From the NCBI GenBank assembly GCA_902825775.1, contig CADECF010000002.1, positions 310,001 to 374,000 of the forward strand: DNA of 64,000 nt, given 5' to 3'. The translations under genes and the position numbers were made by a program. Numbering within the stretch: position 1 is the first letter of the stretch; each line of letters begins with the position of its first letter. This DNA comes from an uncultured Lysobacteraceae bacterium (GTDB lineage Bacteria > Pseudomonadota > Gammaproteobacteria > Xanthomonadales > Xanthomonadaceae). This document shows positions 19,264-28,499 of the stretch, in pieces. A model generated the notes under the pieces. It saw only the letters and a program-made list of their open reading frames with translations, ran no database searches and was not told the origin of the DNA.

Positions 19264-19452
19264 ATGAATCAGGTTCAAGAGATGGCAGCGCCGACGCCAA
19301 AGGTGCGTCGATACCGGAAGGTCCACTCGATCAGCGTTCGGGTGGAGAGGGAGTTGGCCGAGCGCTTGCGTCTGGCGGCCGAGGTTTCGGAGATTTCACC
19401 CAGCGACAAGGTGCGCCGAATTCTGGATGCCGCTTTGCCAAAGACCCCTTAA
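19264..19452 (+). CDS. Small ribbon-helix-helix DNA-binding protein
   Basis: 62 residues from ATG 19264, which has GGAGG eight bases upstream. Residues 19-60 (KVHSISVRVERELAERLRLA, then ISPSDKVRRILDAAL) have the strand-helix-helix pattern of Arc/CopG repressors. It lies between the iterons and the primase-helicase, 49 bases before the latter, the usual place of a copy-control repressor. Binding to the iterons is a guess. Confidence 0.75.
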   Translation: MNQVQEMAAPTPKVRRYRKVHSISVRVERELAERLRLAAEVSEISPSDKVRRILDAALPKTP

Positions 19453-19501
19453 CGAACAATCCCCCGCCTGCCAGGGCGAGGGATTGAGATGGAGATACAA
19501 C

Positions 19502-21370
19502 ATGCCTAAAGACAACGTGAGCCCTAATGGGGAGGGCGTCAAGTCCCCGACGCGGCGTTTTGCGCCCAAGGGTGCCGTAACCGGTTCCCGTCAACGTGAG
19601 CCGGCTGCAAATCTGGATGACGCGCGTCAGGCAAAGCGGGATGCGCAGGAGAAGGAGTGGATCCACCAGCATGGCTGGGACGATCGCAAGAACAAGCCCA
19701 AGCCACCTTCACTAGAGTGCATCTATGCCCGTCATATGACCTCGGGCAAGACGGGTAAGTGGGCATGCCAAGCCGGCGATGCCGCAGGTGCTGTTATTCA
19801 CAAATGGAACAACACCTACTGGCAGGCGATCAATAACGAAGTCGGTGGCGTTATGGCATCGGATTGGCTGGAACACCACAGCAGCCACGCAGCCAACGCA
19901 AATAAATCCCAGAAATGCTGGGACTATGCCGCCATGCGTCTGCGCCGGCTCAACCCGCTACCCAAGCTCGATTGCAAGCGCGCAATCGTTCCTTGCGCAG
20001 ACGCTTACATTGAAGTTTTGAAGAATGGCTTCCAAGTGCTTGCTGCCGATCCCGCTTTGGGTATGACACATGCGGTGAAGATCGCCTCAGGTGGCAAAGT
20101 TGGCCGTCCCTATTTCAGGCAGGTGCTGACCGCGGACTCGATGTTCGCCAAGTTCTTGGCGCGAGCGCAGCCAGACCCGGCGGTGCGAGCTTTGCTCCAG
20201 GAGCAGTGCGGCATGACACTGCTTCCTGGCAATTATTCGCAAGCGGCTTGGTGGTATGGCGCGGCCGGTTCGGGGAAATCGACGCTTGCCGAACTGGTCG
20301 AGGCCATGCATCGCCAGTCCGTGCGCTTGAACCTGGAAACCCTGGGTGACCGTTTCAGTCTGGAGCCTTTGGTGGGCGCGAGCCTGATCCTTGTGGATGA
20401 GGTTGAGTGCGAGAAGTGGGCAGAAGGCCGCTTCAAAACCTTGGTTTCAGGCAATGGTATCGGCATCGATCGGAAGAACGAAAAAGCATTGGCCAGCTAC
20501 CACTCGCGGGCCAAGTGGTTGATCACTTCCAATAGCGCGCCTTTTGTGCGTGACAAATCAGATGGTGTGTGGCGCCGGCTTGTCGTCGTGAATTGGAGCG
20601 TGGTAGTGCCCGAGAAAGAGCGCCAATCCGACTTCCACCAGATCTTGCTGGAAAAGGAAGGCAAGATGATTTTGGATTGGATGCTGGAAGGTGCCAGGCG
20701 CATCGTCGAGCGGGGCCATACCTTGCCCGATCATGAATTGCCTGAGGAAGCACGCAAGGCTAAGCAGCGCGCACGCAACAACTGCGATAGCGTCCGCGCT
20801 TGGGCACACGAGATGCGTGTTTGCTATGCCTCGGAGCAATGGACTCCGCTGGGTGAGGTTTACAAGCACTACGAAGCCTGGTGTAGCACTCAGGGTTTCC
20901 TGATGAATGAAATGCTGACACCACGCCAGTTCTGGCGCGGCATGGCTGAGGCGGGTTTGGTCAAGCCCGACCGCAAAGCCAATCGTCGGGTGGATGGCAA
21001 GCAAACCGACTTCTATGAGCTCAAGATCTTGGGAACTGCTACGGAACTGGTCAGCAATTGGGCCGTCGCCGAGCAAGTCACCACGAGTAGCGATCAATTG
21101 AAATCCGTTGATCAGATTTTTGATGCTTACAAGTTGTGGGCCGGAGGGCTTGTGGAGGACGAAGCACTGGATCCCATGAACCTGCTCGGGGCAGGTGAGT
21201 TCTGGATGGCGATGACGCAGGCGGGTTATATCAACCCCTTGTGGAAGGCGTCGCAAACGATGGACGGTAAGGTGGTTGACTGCTATCCCCTGGCGATTAT
21301 GGGTAAGCGGCCATTTGTCGAACCGCCGTCCGAAGGGGAAGGAGAGCCCGAAGGCGCAACCACGCAATAA
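19502..21370 (+). CDS. Primase-helicase, P4/D5 type SF3 helicase
   Basis: 622 residues from ATG 19502 (GGAGAT site upstream). The SF3 helicase core has Walker A WWYGAAGSGKSTLAELVE near residue 257, Walker B LILVDEVECEKW, the B' region GIDRKNEKALASYHSRAKWL with sensor ITSNSAP, and an arginine-finger-like DGVWRRLVVVNW. A DUF5906-like C-terminal winged helix probably follows. The N-terminal 250 residues lack an obvious DxD primase motif, so primase activity is unproven. It likely unwinds the element origin just upstream. The C-terminal 130 residues hold two similar MxxxQFWxxMxxAGxxxP repeats. Confidence 0.85.
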   Translation: MPKDNVSPNGEGVKSPTRRFAPKGAVTGSRQREPAANLDDARQAKRDAQEKEWIHQHGWDDRKNKPKPPSLECIYARHMTSGKTGKWACQAGDAAGAVIHKWNNTYWQAINNEVGGVMASDWLEHHSSHAANANKSQKCWDYAAMRLRRLNPLPKLDCKRAIVPCADAYIEVLKNGFQVLAADPALGMTHAVKIASGGKVGRPYFRQVLTADSMFAKFLARAQPDPAVRALLQEQCGMTLLPGNYSQAAWWYGAAGSGKSTLAELVEAMHRQSVRLNLETLGDRFSLEPLVGASLILVDEVECEKWAEGRFKTLVSGNGIGIDRKNEKALASYHSRAKWLITSNSAPFVRDKSDGVWRRLVVVNWSVVVPEKERQSDFHQILLEKEGKMILDWMLEGARRIVERGHTLPDHELPEEARKAKQRARNNCDSVRAWAHEMRVCYASEQWTPLGEVYKHYEAWCSTQGFLMNEMLTPRQFWRGMAEAGLVKPDRKANRRVDGKQTDFYELKILGTATELVSNWAVAEQVTTSSDQLKSVDQIFDAYKLWAGGLVEDEALDPMNLLGAGEFWMAMTQAGYINPLWKASQTMDGKVVDCYPLAIMGKRPFVEPPSEGEGEPEGATTQ

Positions 21371-21468
21371 CGCGGCTGATCCTGCGCTAAATCCGAGGGT
21401 CAACCCTCCCGACTTGCGCCATCCCGATTCCCTGTTTAGCTGGAAGGTGGACCCTCACGGCACCTTCC

Positions 21469-23760
21469 ATGCGCCCAACCACACCATCGCCTTCACCCCT
21501 GGCCCGTGCGGTTTGCCAAGGGCTGACCGGTGCGCCGCCGGCAGGGTTCACCTTGGTCGAGGTGGCCATGGTCCTGGGCGCGCTTGCCGCGTTGGGAACG
21601 GGCTCTCTCGTTCTCTACAAGACGGTGGCCAACCACGCCGATATTCGAACCGAGCAGGCCAATGTCCTGGCGCTCGCCCAGCGTGCTGATCGCATCCATG
21701 GTGCCACCGGTTCCTATCAGGGTCTGACAACGAGCTCGGCGGTGGGCATGAAGATCCCGCCCGTTTCCATGGTCGCAGGCAGCGGCCTGATGTCGCGCTG
21801 GAGCATGCCCGTGCTGCTCGCGCCCGCTGCCATTGGCAGCAAGCCCAATGCCGGATTGAAGATCACCTACCAATCGGTGCCGCAGCGAGCTTGCGCGCGT
21901 TTCGTCCAAGCCGCAGGGCAGGGCATGTATGACATTGAGGTCGGGGGTCAATCAGTATTCAGTCATCGCCCAGCACCGAGCAACGATCCACTGCGACTGG
22001 AGTTGGATCTGCTCTTGGTGCGCTGCGCGCCAACGGCTACGCCCGTGGCTTTCATCTACAACAGTGGCGCCACAGGATTATCGGCCACTGTCTTGACGCC
22101 GGTTTGCACCCAGTATCCGAGCATGTGCGCGGGAACACCGCCCTCATCGCCACCACCGACTGCGCCGCCTCCTTCGCCACCCCCGGTCGCGCCGCCTTCC
22201 TCACCCCCTGCACCAGGGTGCGGCGCTGCTCCCACTGCGCCAGCCACAGGCACTACCCCTGCAGGCCAGGCTTGTTCTTTCATCTGGACGACAGCACCTG
22301 CGCCATCGTGCTGGGCACCACTGGCCCTGTGCGCACCCATCGTGGTGCCGCCGCCGGTTGCACCTCCTCCATCAGTTCCACCGCCTCCTGGCACACCACC
22401 GGTCAGCCCGCCGCCTTCGGCGCCGTTTTGCACTGTGCCGTCGCCAGCAATCTCGACTGAAAACACGAGTGGTGCTTGCCCAGCTGGGCAGGTGACGACA
22501 AGCGGGGCGACATCCTTTCCGCAGAGCCGCACTCGAACTGTTAGCTATTCGTGTCCGGATCCGTTTGGCGCCGTCCAAGCTGCGCCTGCGACCTACACGC
22601 CTTGGTCTCCCACGGTGGGCAGCGTCTGCTTTCCCGCCTGTGTGGCACCTGCACCCAGCACGCAAACGCAGGCCGGAACCCCACAAAGCATGAGCACGCC
22701 CTATTCGGCGGCTGGCACGCCACAGACCGGCGCGGGCACTCCGGAAACGCGGCGCGTGGATTGTGCGCCCGGGCAGACTGGCGACATTTTCCAGACGCGC
22801 ACCACTACCATTACACGCAGCACCACGACCACGCGCACCGGAACGCAGTCGCGATCGACTACGCAAACCCGCCCGGTGTCCTATGCGTGCCCGGCGCCCA
22901 CCGGTTCCTACACCACCACGCCAGGCACCTGGTCTGCGCCGGGTGCGCCTTATGGTGCGTGGGGAGCGGAGATATACACACCTTGGACAGCACCGGCTGC
23001 CCCTTACGGTGCCTGGTCGCCGCCGGGCGGTCCCAATGGCGGCTGGGCGACGACGTCCAATACCTGTGTGGATCCACCGCCACCGCCGCCTGTGTATGCG
23101 AGTTGCGATGCGATGGATCGCACCGAAATTCCAGGGACAGGCCTGGGTGCTCCACCGAACCGCGCATGCACGGCAGCAACGATCGGCATGCGTGCGGTTT
23201 CTACCTATATCTCCTGTGGCTCGAACAACATGTGCGGCGGCACGGGGAACCTTGCCGAGTGTCAGCCGGCCGGATGGAAGATCATTTGTGGCGCGGGTAG
23301 TGCTCCTTACACCCCGTGCGTTTCACCAATGGGGCCGGGTTGGCAGGAATTGGGATCACAGGGCACGCAGGATTACCTGGATCGCACCTATGGTTCCGGG
23401 CCATCGCGCTATTTCACCAGTTATTCGTGCCCCGGCACTGCAGGCACGCGCGGCGACTGGCGCCCGGTTCACTACGGCAACTACGACGACCACCAGACCC
23501 AGCCGTTCTTCATTCGTGCCGAACCTGGCCCAGCGGTTCCTGCTGCGTGTTTGGTGCCACCCATCGACACGAGCACCAATCCGCTCGCGAAGATCGTCTG
23601 GCGGATCCAGGTAACGCCTGACTGTCCCTGCACGAGCGCGAACTTTGGTGCGCGCATGACGCGAGGCGCCGCCGTGGACCAAAACGGTGCTTCCAGCGAT
23701 GGCAAAGAGATGTATTACGAAAGCACTTTCACCTGCACCACTGCCTGGTCATCGTTCTGA
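21469..23760 (+). CDS. Giant prepilin-like protein with proline-rich and Thr-rich regions
   Basis: 763 residues. The N-terminus has a type IV prepilin signal, GAPPAGFTLVEVAMVLGALAA, with processing expected after the Gly and Glu at position 5 of the mature form. Residues 45-215 resemble the PilS-type major pilin fold (ALAQRADRIHGATGSYQGL, later CARFVQAAGQ). From about residue 220 it changes to proline-rich linkers (SPPPTAPPPSPPP), then Cys-rich repeats with VSYSCP/VSYACP and TPWSP phrases and a Thr/Arg run (TRTTTITRSTTTTRTG). The known PilS is near 180 residues. A tip adhesin like PilV of thin pili is the best analogy. No pilus assembly genes are seen nearby. Confidence 0.75.
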   Translation: MRPTTPSPSPLARAVCQGLTGAPPAGFTLVEVAMVLGALAALGTGSLVLYKTVANHADIRTEQANVLALAQRADRIHGATGSYQGLTTSSAVGMKIPPVSMVAGSGLMSRWSMPVLLAPAAIGSKPNAGLKITYQSVPQRACARFVQAAGQGMYDIEVGGQSVFSHRPAPSNDPLRLELDLLLVRCAPTATPVAFIYNSGATGLSATVLTPVCTQYPSMCAGTPPSSPPPTAPPPSPPPVAPPSSPPAPGCGAAPTAPATGTTPAGQACSFIWTTAPAPSCWAPLALCAPIVVPPPVAPPPSVPPPPGTPPVSPPPSAPFCTVPSPAISTENTSGACPAGQVTTSGATSFPQSRTRTVSYSCPDPFGAVQAAPATYTPWSPTVGSVCFPACVAPAPSTQTQAGTPQSMSTPYSAAGTPQTGAGTPETRRVDCAPGQTGDIFQTRTTTITRSTTTTRTGTQSRSTTQTRPVSYACPAPTGSYTTTPGTWSAPGAPYGAWGAEIYTPWTAPAAPYGAWSPPGGPNGGWATTSNTCVDPPPPPPVYASCDAMDRTEIPGTGLGAPPNRACTAATIGMRAVSTYISCGSNNMCGGTGNLAECQPAGWKIICGAGSAPYTPCVSPMGPGWQELGSQGTQDYLDRTYGSGPSRYFTSYSCPGTAGTRGDWRPVHYGNYDDHQTQPFFIRAEPGPAVPAACLVPPIDTSTNPLAKIVWRIQVTPDCPCTSANFGARMTRGAAVDQNGASSDGKEMYYESTFTCTTAWSSF

Positions 23761-23774
23761 CCATGGGAGCTCAC

Positions 23775-23990
23775 ATGTTCGAGGAAGCATTCGACGAAAA
23801 CGCCATCGACCTGGACGATGCATTGATCGCTTCCGAGCGATATCTGCTGCGCCCGGAAGGCCGCGGCTATTCCGCGCAGCTGTATGACGGCGATCCCAGC
23901 GATGAGATCCAGCTGGTTTCGCTGCATGAGCTATGGCACCTGTTCGAGGTTCAGCTGGGCCGCGGTGTCGCCATCCGGATTGGAGGCTGA
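23775..23990 (+). CDS. Small acidic hypothetical protein
   Basis: 71 residues from ATG 23775 (GGGAG six bases upstream), preferred over the ATG at 23763. The sequence is strongly acidic (MFEEAFDENAIDLDDALIAS) and ends VQLGRGVAIRIGG. It lies 14 bases after the prepilin gene and two bases before ardC, so it is cotranscribed with them. No family recognised. Small acidic neighbours of antirestriction genes are sometimes DNA mimics, but nothing here proves that. Confidence 0.55.
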   Translation: MFEEAFDENAIDLDDALIASERYLLRPEGRGYSAQLYDGDPSDEIQLVSLHELWHLFEVQLGRGVAIRIGG

Positions 23991-23992
23991 CC

Positions 23993-25039
23993 ATGGCGCT
24001 CAAGCGCACCCGCCAGCAGGGCAGCGGCAAGAGTGCCGCTCAGAAATATGCCGACTACGCGCAGGTTTATGCCGACATGGTGATTCAGCACCTGGAGGAC
24101 GGCACGGCACCGTGGATTCGCCCTTGGGGGCCTGGACGTTCAGAGCCTGGTTTTGGTGCGCCTTACAATGCGATCACGGGTAAGTGCTACTCCGGATCCA
24201 ACTACGGTTGGCTGTTGATGATCAAGGAAATGAAAGGCTACACCGATGATCGGTGGCTGACTTTCAAACAGGCCATGGACCTGGGGTGCCATGTCCGCAA
24301 AGGCGAACAAAGCACGGTGTGCATCAAATGGATTGTGTCCGACGCCAAGGAGAATGACCAGGGCGAGGACAACGAGCAGGCACGGCTGTTTCCTATATTG
24401 TTTTCCGTCTTCAATGGCGACCAGATCGAAGGCATGCCCTTGGCCCCTGTGCGCGAAATCCCGAAGGAGCACGAACGCCACGAACAGTGCGAAGCTCTGA
24501 TTTTAGCCGCTGGCGCCAGCATCTCCCACAACGGCGGCAATCGCGCCTACTACTCGCCAGCGAGCGACAGCATTCACTTACCAGCCCGCGAGGCCTTCAA
24601 GTCCACCGACAACTACTACGCCACGACCCTTCATGAGCTCGGCCACTGGACTGGGCACAAGTCGCGCCTGGATCGTGACCTGTCAGGAGGGTTCGGGAGT
24701 GTTAGCTATGCAAAGGAAGAACTCGTTGCCGAACTCGCTTCAATGATGATCGGCGACCGCCTGGCCATTGGCCATGACCCCGGCCAGCACGTGGCCTACA
24801 TTGCTTCCTGGATCAAACTCCTTCAGGAACATCCCCGCGAGATTTTGATCGCCGCATCCAAGGCCGAACAGGTCTGCACCCACCTGGGTGTCGCCAAGTA
24901 TGAGCACGAGCCCATGAAGGTCGCTGAGCGCAGCCAGATGGCCGAGCAGGTTCGCGGTGAGCGCGAGCCTTCGGCAGTGGAAGCAGGGAAGGGTCGGCGG
25001 GCGTCGAAACGGCAGCGGGGCGTTGAGCTTTCGATGTGA
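23993..25039 (+). CDS. ardC: ArdC-like antirestriction protein
   Basis: 348 residues from ATG 23993. The N-terminal ssDNA-binding domain has the family phrases YADMVIQHLEDGTAPWIRPW and NAITGKCYSGSNYGWLL. The C-terminal domain is a zinc metallopeptidase with HELGHWTGH (HExxH plus a third His) and a downstream KEELVAELASMM Glu ligand. ArdC binds single-stranded DNA and protects incoming plasmid DNA from type I and II restriction. It is a common conjugative-element gene. It ends with a basic tail (KGRRASKRQRGVELSM). Confidence 0.9.
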   Translation: MALKRTRQQGSGKSAAQKYADYAQVYADMVIQHLEDGTAPWIRPWGPGRSEPGFGAPYNAITGKCYSGSNYGWLLMIKEMKGYTDDRWLTFKQAMDLGCHVRKGEQSTVCIKWIVSDAKENDQGEDNEQARLFPILFSVFNGDQIEGMPLAPVREIPKEHERHEQCEALILAAGASISHNGGNRAYYSPASDSIHLPAREAFKSTDNYYATTLHELGHWTGHKSRLDRDLSGGFGSVSYAKEELVAELASMMIGDRLAIGHDPGQHVAYIASWIKLLQEHPREILIAASKAEQVCTHLGVAKYEHEPMKVAERSQMAEQVRGEREPSAVEAGKGRRASKRQRGVELSM

Positions 25040-25050
25040 CGTGGTTGAAC

Positions 25051-25080
25051 TTGACCGGTTCTGGATCGGGGTTACACGTA
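25051..25080 (+). promoter_or_regulatory. Element promoter family, copy 1
   Basis: TTGACC, 16 bases, TACACG. It is identical over 28 of 29 bases to the copy at 25840 and shares TTGACC, the GGATCGG core and the ACGT end with those at 54402 and 55417. It lies 29 bases before the next start codon. See the finding on the shared promoter. Confidence 0.7.
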
Positions 25081-25108
25081 AGGGAATCTCCACTAGAGAT
25101 CTACGACG

Positions 25109-25798
25109 ATGAAGATCGACTTCCAGCATCGGGAGTTTTGGCTCAAAGAATTTCCCGAGCGCGCAGCCGAAATGGATGCGTTTGTCGATGAGCAGGTCAA
25201 AAAGTTCAACGAACTCGATGCACAGGAACTCATCGAACTGTCTTACGCAATTGGCGACGCCCATGAAGTTGTTCGGGGCGTTGGCGGCATATTCTACATG
25301 CCTTCCGAACTTGACCAACGGTTTGGCAACGACCTCGATCAGGATTATCGAGACTCAACCGGCCGAGAAATGGTTGTCATCGGTGCGAGCGAGTTCTGGC
25401 CCTCACATGTCCTTGAAAAGCTCAACAAGCATGAGTATGACAGGCAGTTGGGTGACTGGATTGATCAGCACGATCCCTCACTTCATTTGATTTCAAACAG
25501 CATCCGAGATCCGGAAGAGATATCGGCGTTTTACGTTCAGGGAATTGACGACTTTGATCTTGGATTACTGCGGCAAGAGATCCTAAATACCTTCCCTCAG
25601 CTGCGGGCAGCGGTGGAAGAGCAAAGTTTGGAAGCCAACACAGCCCGAGCCCCCGCTCGATACGCAACCGACGACGAACCCTGGACACTGTCCGCTGCTG
25701 ATGCCGAGCTGTTTGAGCGCCAGCTGGCCAATGTCCCGGACGGGGAGCCCATCGTGCGCGACCAGGCGCCGGTGCGCTCAAGGAACCTGCGCCTGTAA
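25109..25798 (+). CDS. Orphan protein with the long NTA...LRL C-terminal tail
   Basis: 229 residues. The first 170 residues (KIDFQHREFWLKEFPERAAE, then IFYMPSELDQRFGNDLDQDY) match no family I recognise. The last 58 residues form a tail, EANTARAPARYATDDEPW ... FERQLANVPDGEPIVR ... RSRNLRL, that also ends the next two proteins, which have unrelated or ankyrin N-termini. The tail is therefore a transferable module. The gene has its own promoter and no ankyrin repeat. Confidence 0.75.
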   Translation: MKIDFQHREFWLKEFPERAAEMDAFVDEQVKKFNELDAQELIELSYAIGDAHEVVRGVGGIFYMPSELDQRFGNDLDQDYRDSTGREMVVIGASEFWPSHVLEKLNKHEYDRQLGDWIDQHDPSLHLISNSIRDPEEISAFYVQGIDDFDLGLLRQEILNTFPQLRAAVEEQSLEANTARAPARYATDDEPWTLSAADAELFERQLANVPDGEPIVRDQAPVRSRNLRL

Positions 25799-25818
25799 TG
25801 AAAATGGCCAAACTTCCT
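25798..25818 (+). pseudogene. Start-codon remnant of a following-gene cassette
   Basis: Right after the stop of the previous gene, in a TAATG overlap, lies a short stretch encoding MKMAKLP. It is nearly identical to the start of the gene at 27793 (MKMPKLP), which also overlaps a tail-encoding stop. No gene follows here, because the promoter copy at 25840 comes next. It looks like the scar of a recombination in which one cassette was lost. Confidence 0.5.
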
Positions 25819-25839
25819 GTGGATGTAACGGGGTTGAAC

Positions 25840-25869
25840 TTGACCGGTTCCGGATCGGGGTTACACGTA
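25840..25869 (+). promoter_or_regulatory. Element promoter family, copy 2
   Basis: TTGACC, 16 bases, TACACG, almost identical to the copy at 25051. It is followed after 28 bases by the ankyrin gene with a GGAGAACACCGACC leader. Confidence 0.7.
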
Positions 25870-25897
25870 AGGTGTCCCCCACTGGAGAACACCGACC

Positions 25898-27796
25898 ATG
25901 GCAAACCCCAGCATCCAAGCACTATGGAGCGCGGTCGAAGCAGGCGACATTGAAGCCGTCGATCAGCTTACCAAGCCATCGATGCTCGATCGATTGTTGC
26001 TGCGCAAGAATAGCTTGGTTGATGCACCTCCTGAAAAGGGAATTGAAAATGGGGCAGGTCGCTACCTAAATGAAACGCCGCTGTTCTCGGCAGCCTCGGC
26101 GGGCAACACCGAGATGTGCGAGGTGTTGATCCGCAATGGCGCTGAGGTCAACTCCACGAGCAGTAGCGACGACATGATGGAGTTAACTCCGTTACATCAA
26201 GCCGCGATCAATGGCCGCAGTGATACCTGCCGCGTCCTGATTGACGCAGGCGCTGATGTCAATGAGTCCGGGCTTCACTGGAGCCATTACACCAACAAAC
26301 AGAGCATTCTTCATTCAGCGGCCGAGAGGAGCTATGCAGGTGTTTGCCAGGAGCTCCTCTCAGCGGGTGCTTCAGTCGATGCGCTGGCTGACGGGATTAG
26401 CCCGCTCCACATGGCAGCTAAGGCAGGCTCGGCGCAGACCTGCTCAGCCCTAATTGCGGCTGGCGCAGAGGTCAACTTGGCCACATTGTCCATCGACAAT
26501 GGTTATCTCGGCGCTGCAGGCCAGACACCGCTCCACATGGCAACCACTTCAGATGTAGCTCGCGTGCTTCTGGCAGCCGGCGCCGATGCCTATGCGATGG
26601 ATCACGATAGCGAGTTGCCAGGGACTAACGCGGACTATCCCGATGTCGTGAGCGAGATCTCTGCGTGGAGGGCGCAACACGAAGCCGATCGCGCCTCGGA
26701 GGTGAGTTATGTCCAGGAAGAAGAGCTTTTCCAATCCGCGTCAGCGGTTCAGGATCACAACTTTCCTTATCGGGCAAAGGACGGGCAACCAGCATGGTTG
26801 AGGAAGGAGCTCGACAAAGGGATTGATGTCAACTCCAAGACCGAAAGCGATGGACGGACAGCACTGATGATTGCGGCTGACCGAGGGTCAATGGACCGTT
26901 GTGAAGCGCTGGTGTCTTGGGGTGCTGACGTGCACTGCGAAGATAATTGTGGAAAGACGGCATTACATTGGGCGGCTGACTCATGGAAGGCTGATGAAAC
27001 CCGCGGACAAATTTGCCAGTTCCTCATTGAGGCGGGTGCGGATGTAAACGCACAGAATCACGATCTTGAAACTCCTCTCCATCTGTCGCTGAGCAATGAA
27101 GGCGTGGAAGTGGCCAGCTTTCTGCTAGAAGCAGGGGCAGATGTGAATGCGCGCACAGCTTTGGGCGATACACCAATGATGAGGGCTGCACAGCAGGGAT
27201 TGGAGATCAGCACGTTGTTGGAGTATGGGGCGGATGTCAACGACTCCAATAATCAAAGCAAAACCGCCTTGCATTTTGCTGCTGCCAGCAGGTCTGTTGG
27301 AGCAGTGGATGACTTGATTGCCGCTGGAGCAGATACGAATGCTGCGGATCAGGCTGGTAATACGCCGCTCCATGAAGCAGGGAATAATAGCTACATTACG
27401 AAATCTCCTCAGCAATGCCAAAGCCTCATCGCTGCGGGCGCTAATCTCGATGCTCAGAATGCCGAAGGGCTGACGCCCTTACATGTGGCAATGAAGAACA
27501 ACCGGGCTCAAGTTTGCGATGTCTTGCTAGGCGCAGGAGCGAGCTTGTTCGTGATTGATGGCCACGGTCGCGTGCCTTTGGAATACGCAGAACCGGAATA
27601 CCGGGCACAAGTCGAGCAGCGCCAACTCGAAGCCAACACCGCACCAGCACCCGCTCGCTACGCCACCGACGACGAACCCTGGAAGCCGTCTGCCGCTGAC
27701 TCCGACAGTTTCGAGCGGCAGCTGGCTGGCGTTCGCGAAGGCGAGCCCATCGTGCGCAATCAGGCACCTGTCCGGGCCAGGAATGTGCGCCTGTGA
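25898..27796 (+). CDS. Long ankyrin-repeat protein with the NTA...VRL tail
   Basis: 632 residues. About 13 ankyrin repeats fill residues 1-570, for example TPLHQAAINGRSDTCRVLI, SPLHMAAKAGSAQTCSALI, TALHWAADSW and TPLHVAMKNNRAQVCDVLL. There is a gap in the repeat pattern near residues 240-290. The last 58 residues are the same tail as in the gene before (EANTAPAPARYATDDEPW to RARNVRL). Ankyrin domains bind proteins. No signal peptide or membrane segment is seen, so it acts in the cytoplasm or is exported by a C-terminal signal. The stop overlaps the next start. Confidence 0.88.
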   Translation: MANPSIQALWSAVEAGDIEAVDQLTKPSMLDRLLLRKNSLVDAPPEKGIENGAGRYLNETPLFSAASAGNTEMCEVLIRNGAEVNSTSSSDDMMELTPLHQAAINGRSDTCRVLIDAGADVNESGLHWSHYTNKQSILHSAAERSYAGVCQELLSAGASVDALADGISPLHMAAKAGSAQTCSALIAAGAEVNLATLSIDNGYLGAAGQTPLHMATTSDVARVLLAAGADAYAMDHDSELPGTNADYPDVVSEISAWRAQHEADRASEVSYVQEEELFQSASAVQDHNFPYRAKDGQPAWLRKELDKGIDVNSKTESDGRTALMIAADRGSMDRCEALVSWGADVHCEDNCGKTALHWAADSWKADETRGQICQFLIEAGADVNAQNHDLETPLHLSLSNEGVEVASFLLEAGADVNARTALGDTPMMRAAQQGLEISTLLEYGADVNDSNNQSKTALHFAAASRSVGAVDDLIAAGADTNAADQAGNTPLHEAGNNSYITKSPQQCQSLIAAGANLDAQNAEGLTPLHVAMKNNRAQVCDVLLGAGASLFVIDGHGRVPLEYAEPEYRAQVEQRQLEANTAPAPARYATDDEPWKPSAADSDSFERQLAGVREGEPIVRNQAPVRARNVRL

Positions 27797-28371
27797 AGAT
27801 GCCCAAGCTGCCGCGTGAGCGCATGTTCGATGCCATCCAAAAGGGCAATGTCAAAGAACTCCAGGTTGCCTTGAGGGCGGGCGCTAACATCAATGATAGG
27901 AACCAAGGGGGTTATCCCGCTCTGCATCAAGCTAGCAGAAGATCAGCTGAGGTCTTCGCAGTCGTGCTTGAAGCCAAACCTGATTTGAACTCAGTTGACC
28001 ATAACGGGAATACAGCTCTTCATTGGGCTGCAACTTGCGGCTATATCGAAAATGCGCACGCACTGCTCAATGCCGGAGCAGATTATTCTGTCCACAATGA
28101 GTTTGGAGAAACTGCTCGGGATGATGCGGTTGCTAATGGTTGTCCATCAATCATCCGTGCAATCGAAGCTCGCCAAGCCGAGGACTTGCGCCAGCAATTT
28201 GAACGCAACACCGCCTCAGCCCCCGCTCGCTATACCGCCGACGACCAAGAACCCTGGACCCCGTCTGCCGCAGACTCCGACAGTTTCGAACGACAGCTGG
28301 CCGGTGTCCGCGAGGGCGAAGCCGTTGTGCGCGACCAGACGCCGCTGCGCGCCCGTAGCTTGCGCCTCTAA
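27793..28371 (+). CDS. Short ankyrin protein with the NTA...LRL tail
   Basis: 192 residues from a GTG at 27793 that overlaps the previous stop (GTGA); ATG 27799 is an alternative. Three or four ankyrin repeats (AIQKGNVKELQVALRAGANI, TALHWAATCGYIENAHALL) precede the shared tail ERNTASAPARYTADDQEPW to RARSLRL. It is a shorter paralogue of the gene before it and is translated with it. Confidence 0.85.
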   Translation: MKMPKLPRERMFDAIQKGNVKELQVALRAGANINDRNQGGYPALHQASRRSAEVFAVVLEAKPDLNSVDHNGNTALHWAATCGYIENAHALLNAGADYSVHNEFGETARDDAVANGCPSIIRAIEARQAEDLRQQFERNTASAPARYTADDQEPWTPSAADSDSFERQLAGVREGEAVVRDQTPLRARSLRL

Positions 28372-28435
28372 GGTTCAACATGTCGGATCCGTAAATGCCG
28401 TGTTTGCATACGGCTTATTTGTCGCCTTGAATGCC

Positions 28436-28485
28436 TTGCGCCGATCCGGATCGGAGTTAAACGTGGGTAGGTCAACACCTACTCA
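28436..28485 (+). promoter_or_regulatory. Element promoter family, copy 3, with GTAGGT leader hairpin
   Basis: TTGCGC, 16 bases, TAAACG (28436-28464), followed directly by GGGTAGGTCAACACCTACTC (28465-28484), whose GTAGGT/ACCTAC arms form a hairpin. Almost the same 21-base leader occurs at 61348, 33 kb away, behind another copy of the promoter. The gene starts at 28500. Confidence 0.65.
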
Positions 28486-28499
28486 CGGAGACCACTCCC

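Noticed and set aside
22056..22532. Minus-strand 158-codon frame inside the prepilin gene
   Set aside because: Its Gly/Ala-rich translation is the mirror of the proline-rich linker on the coding strand.
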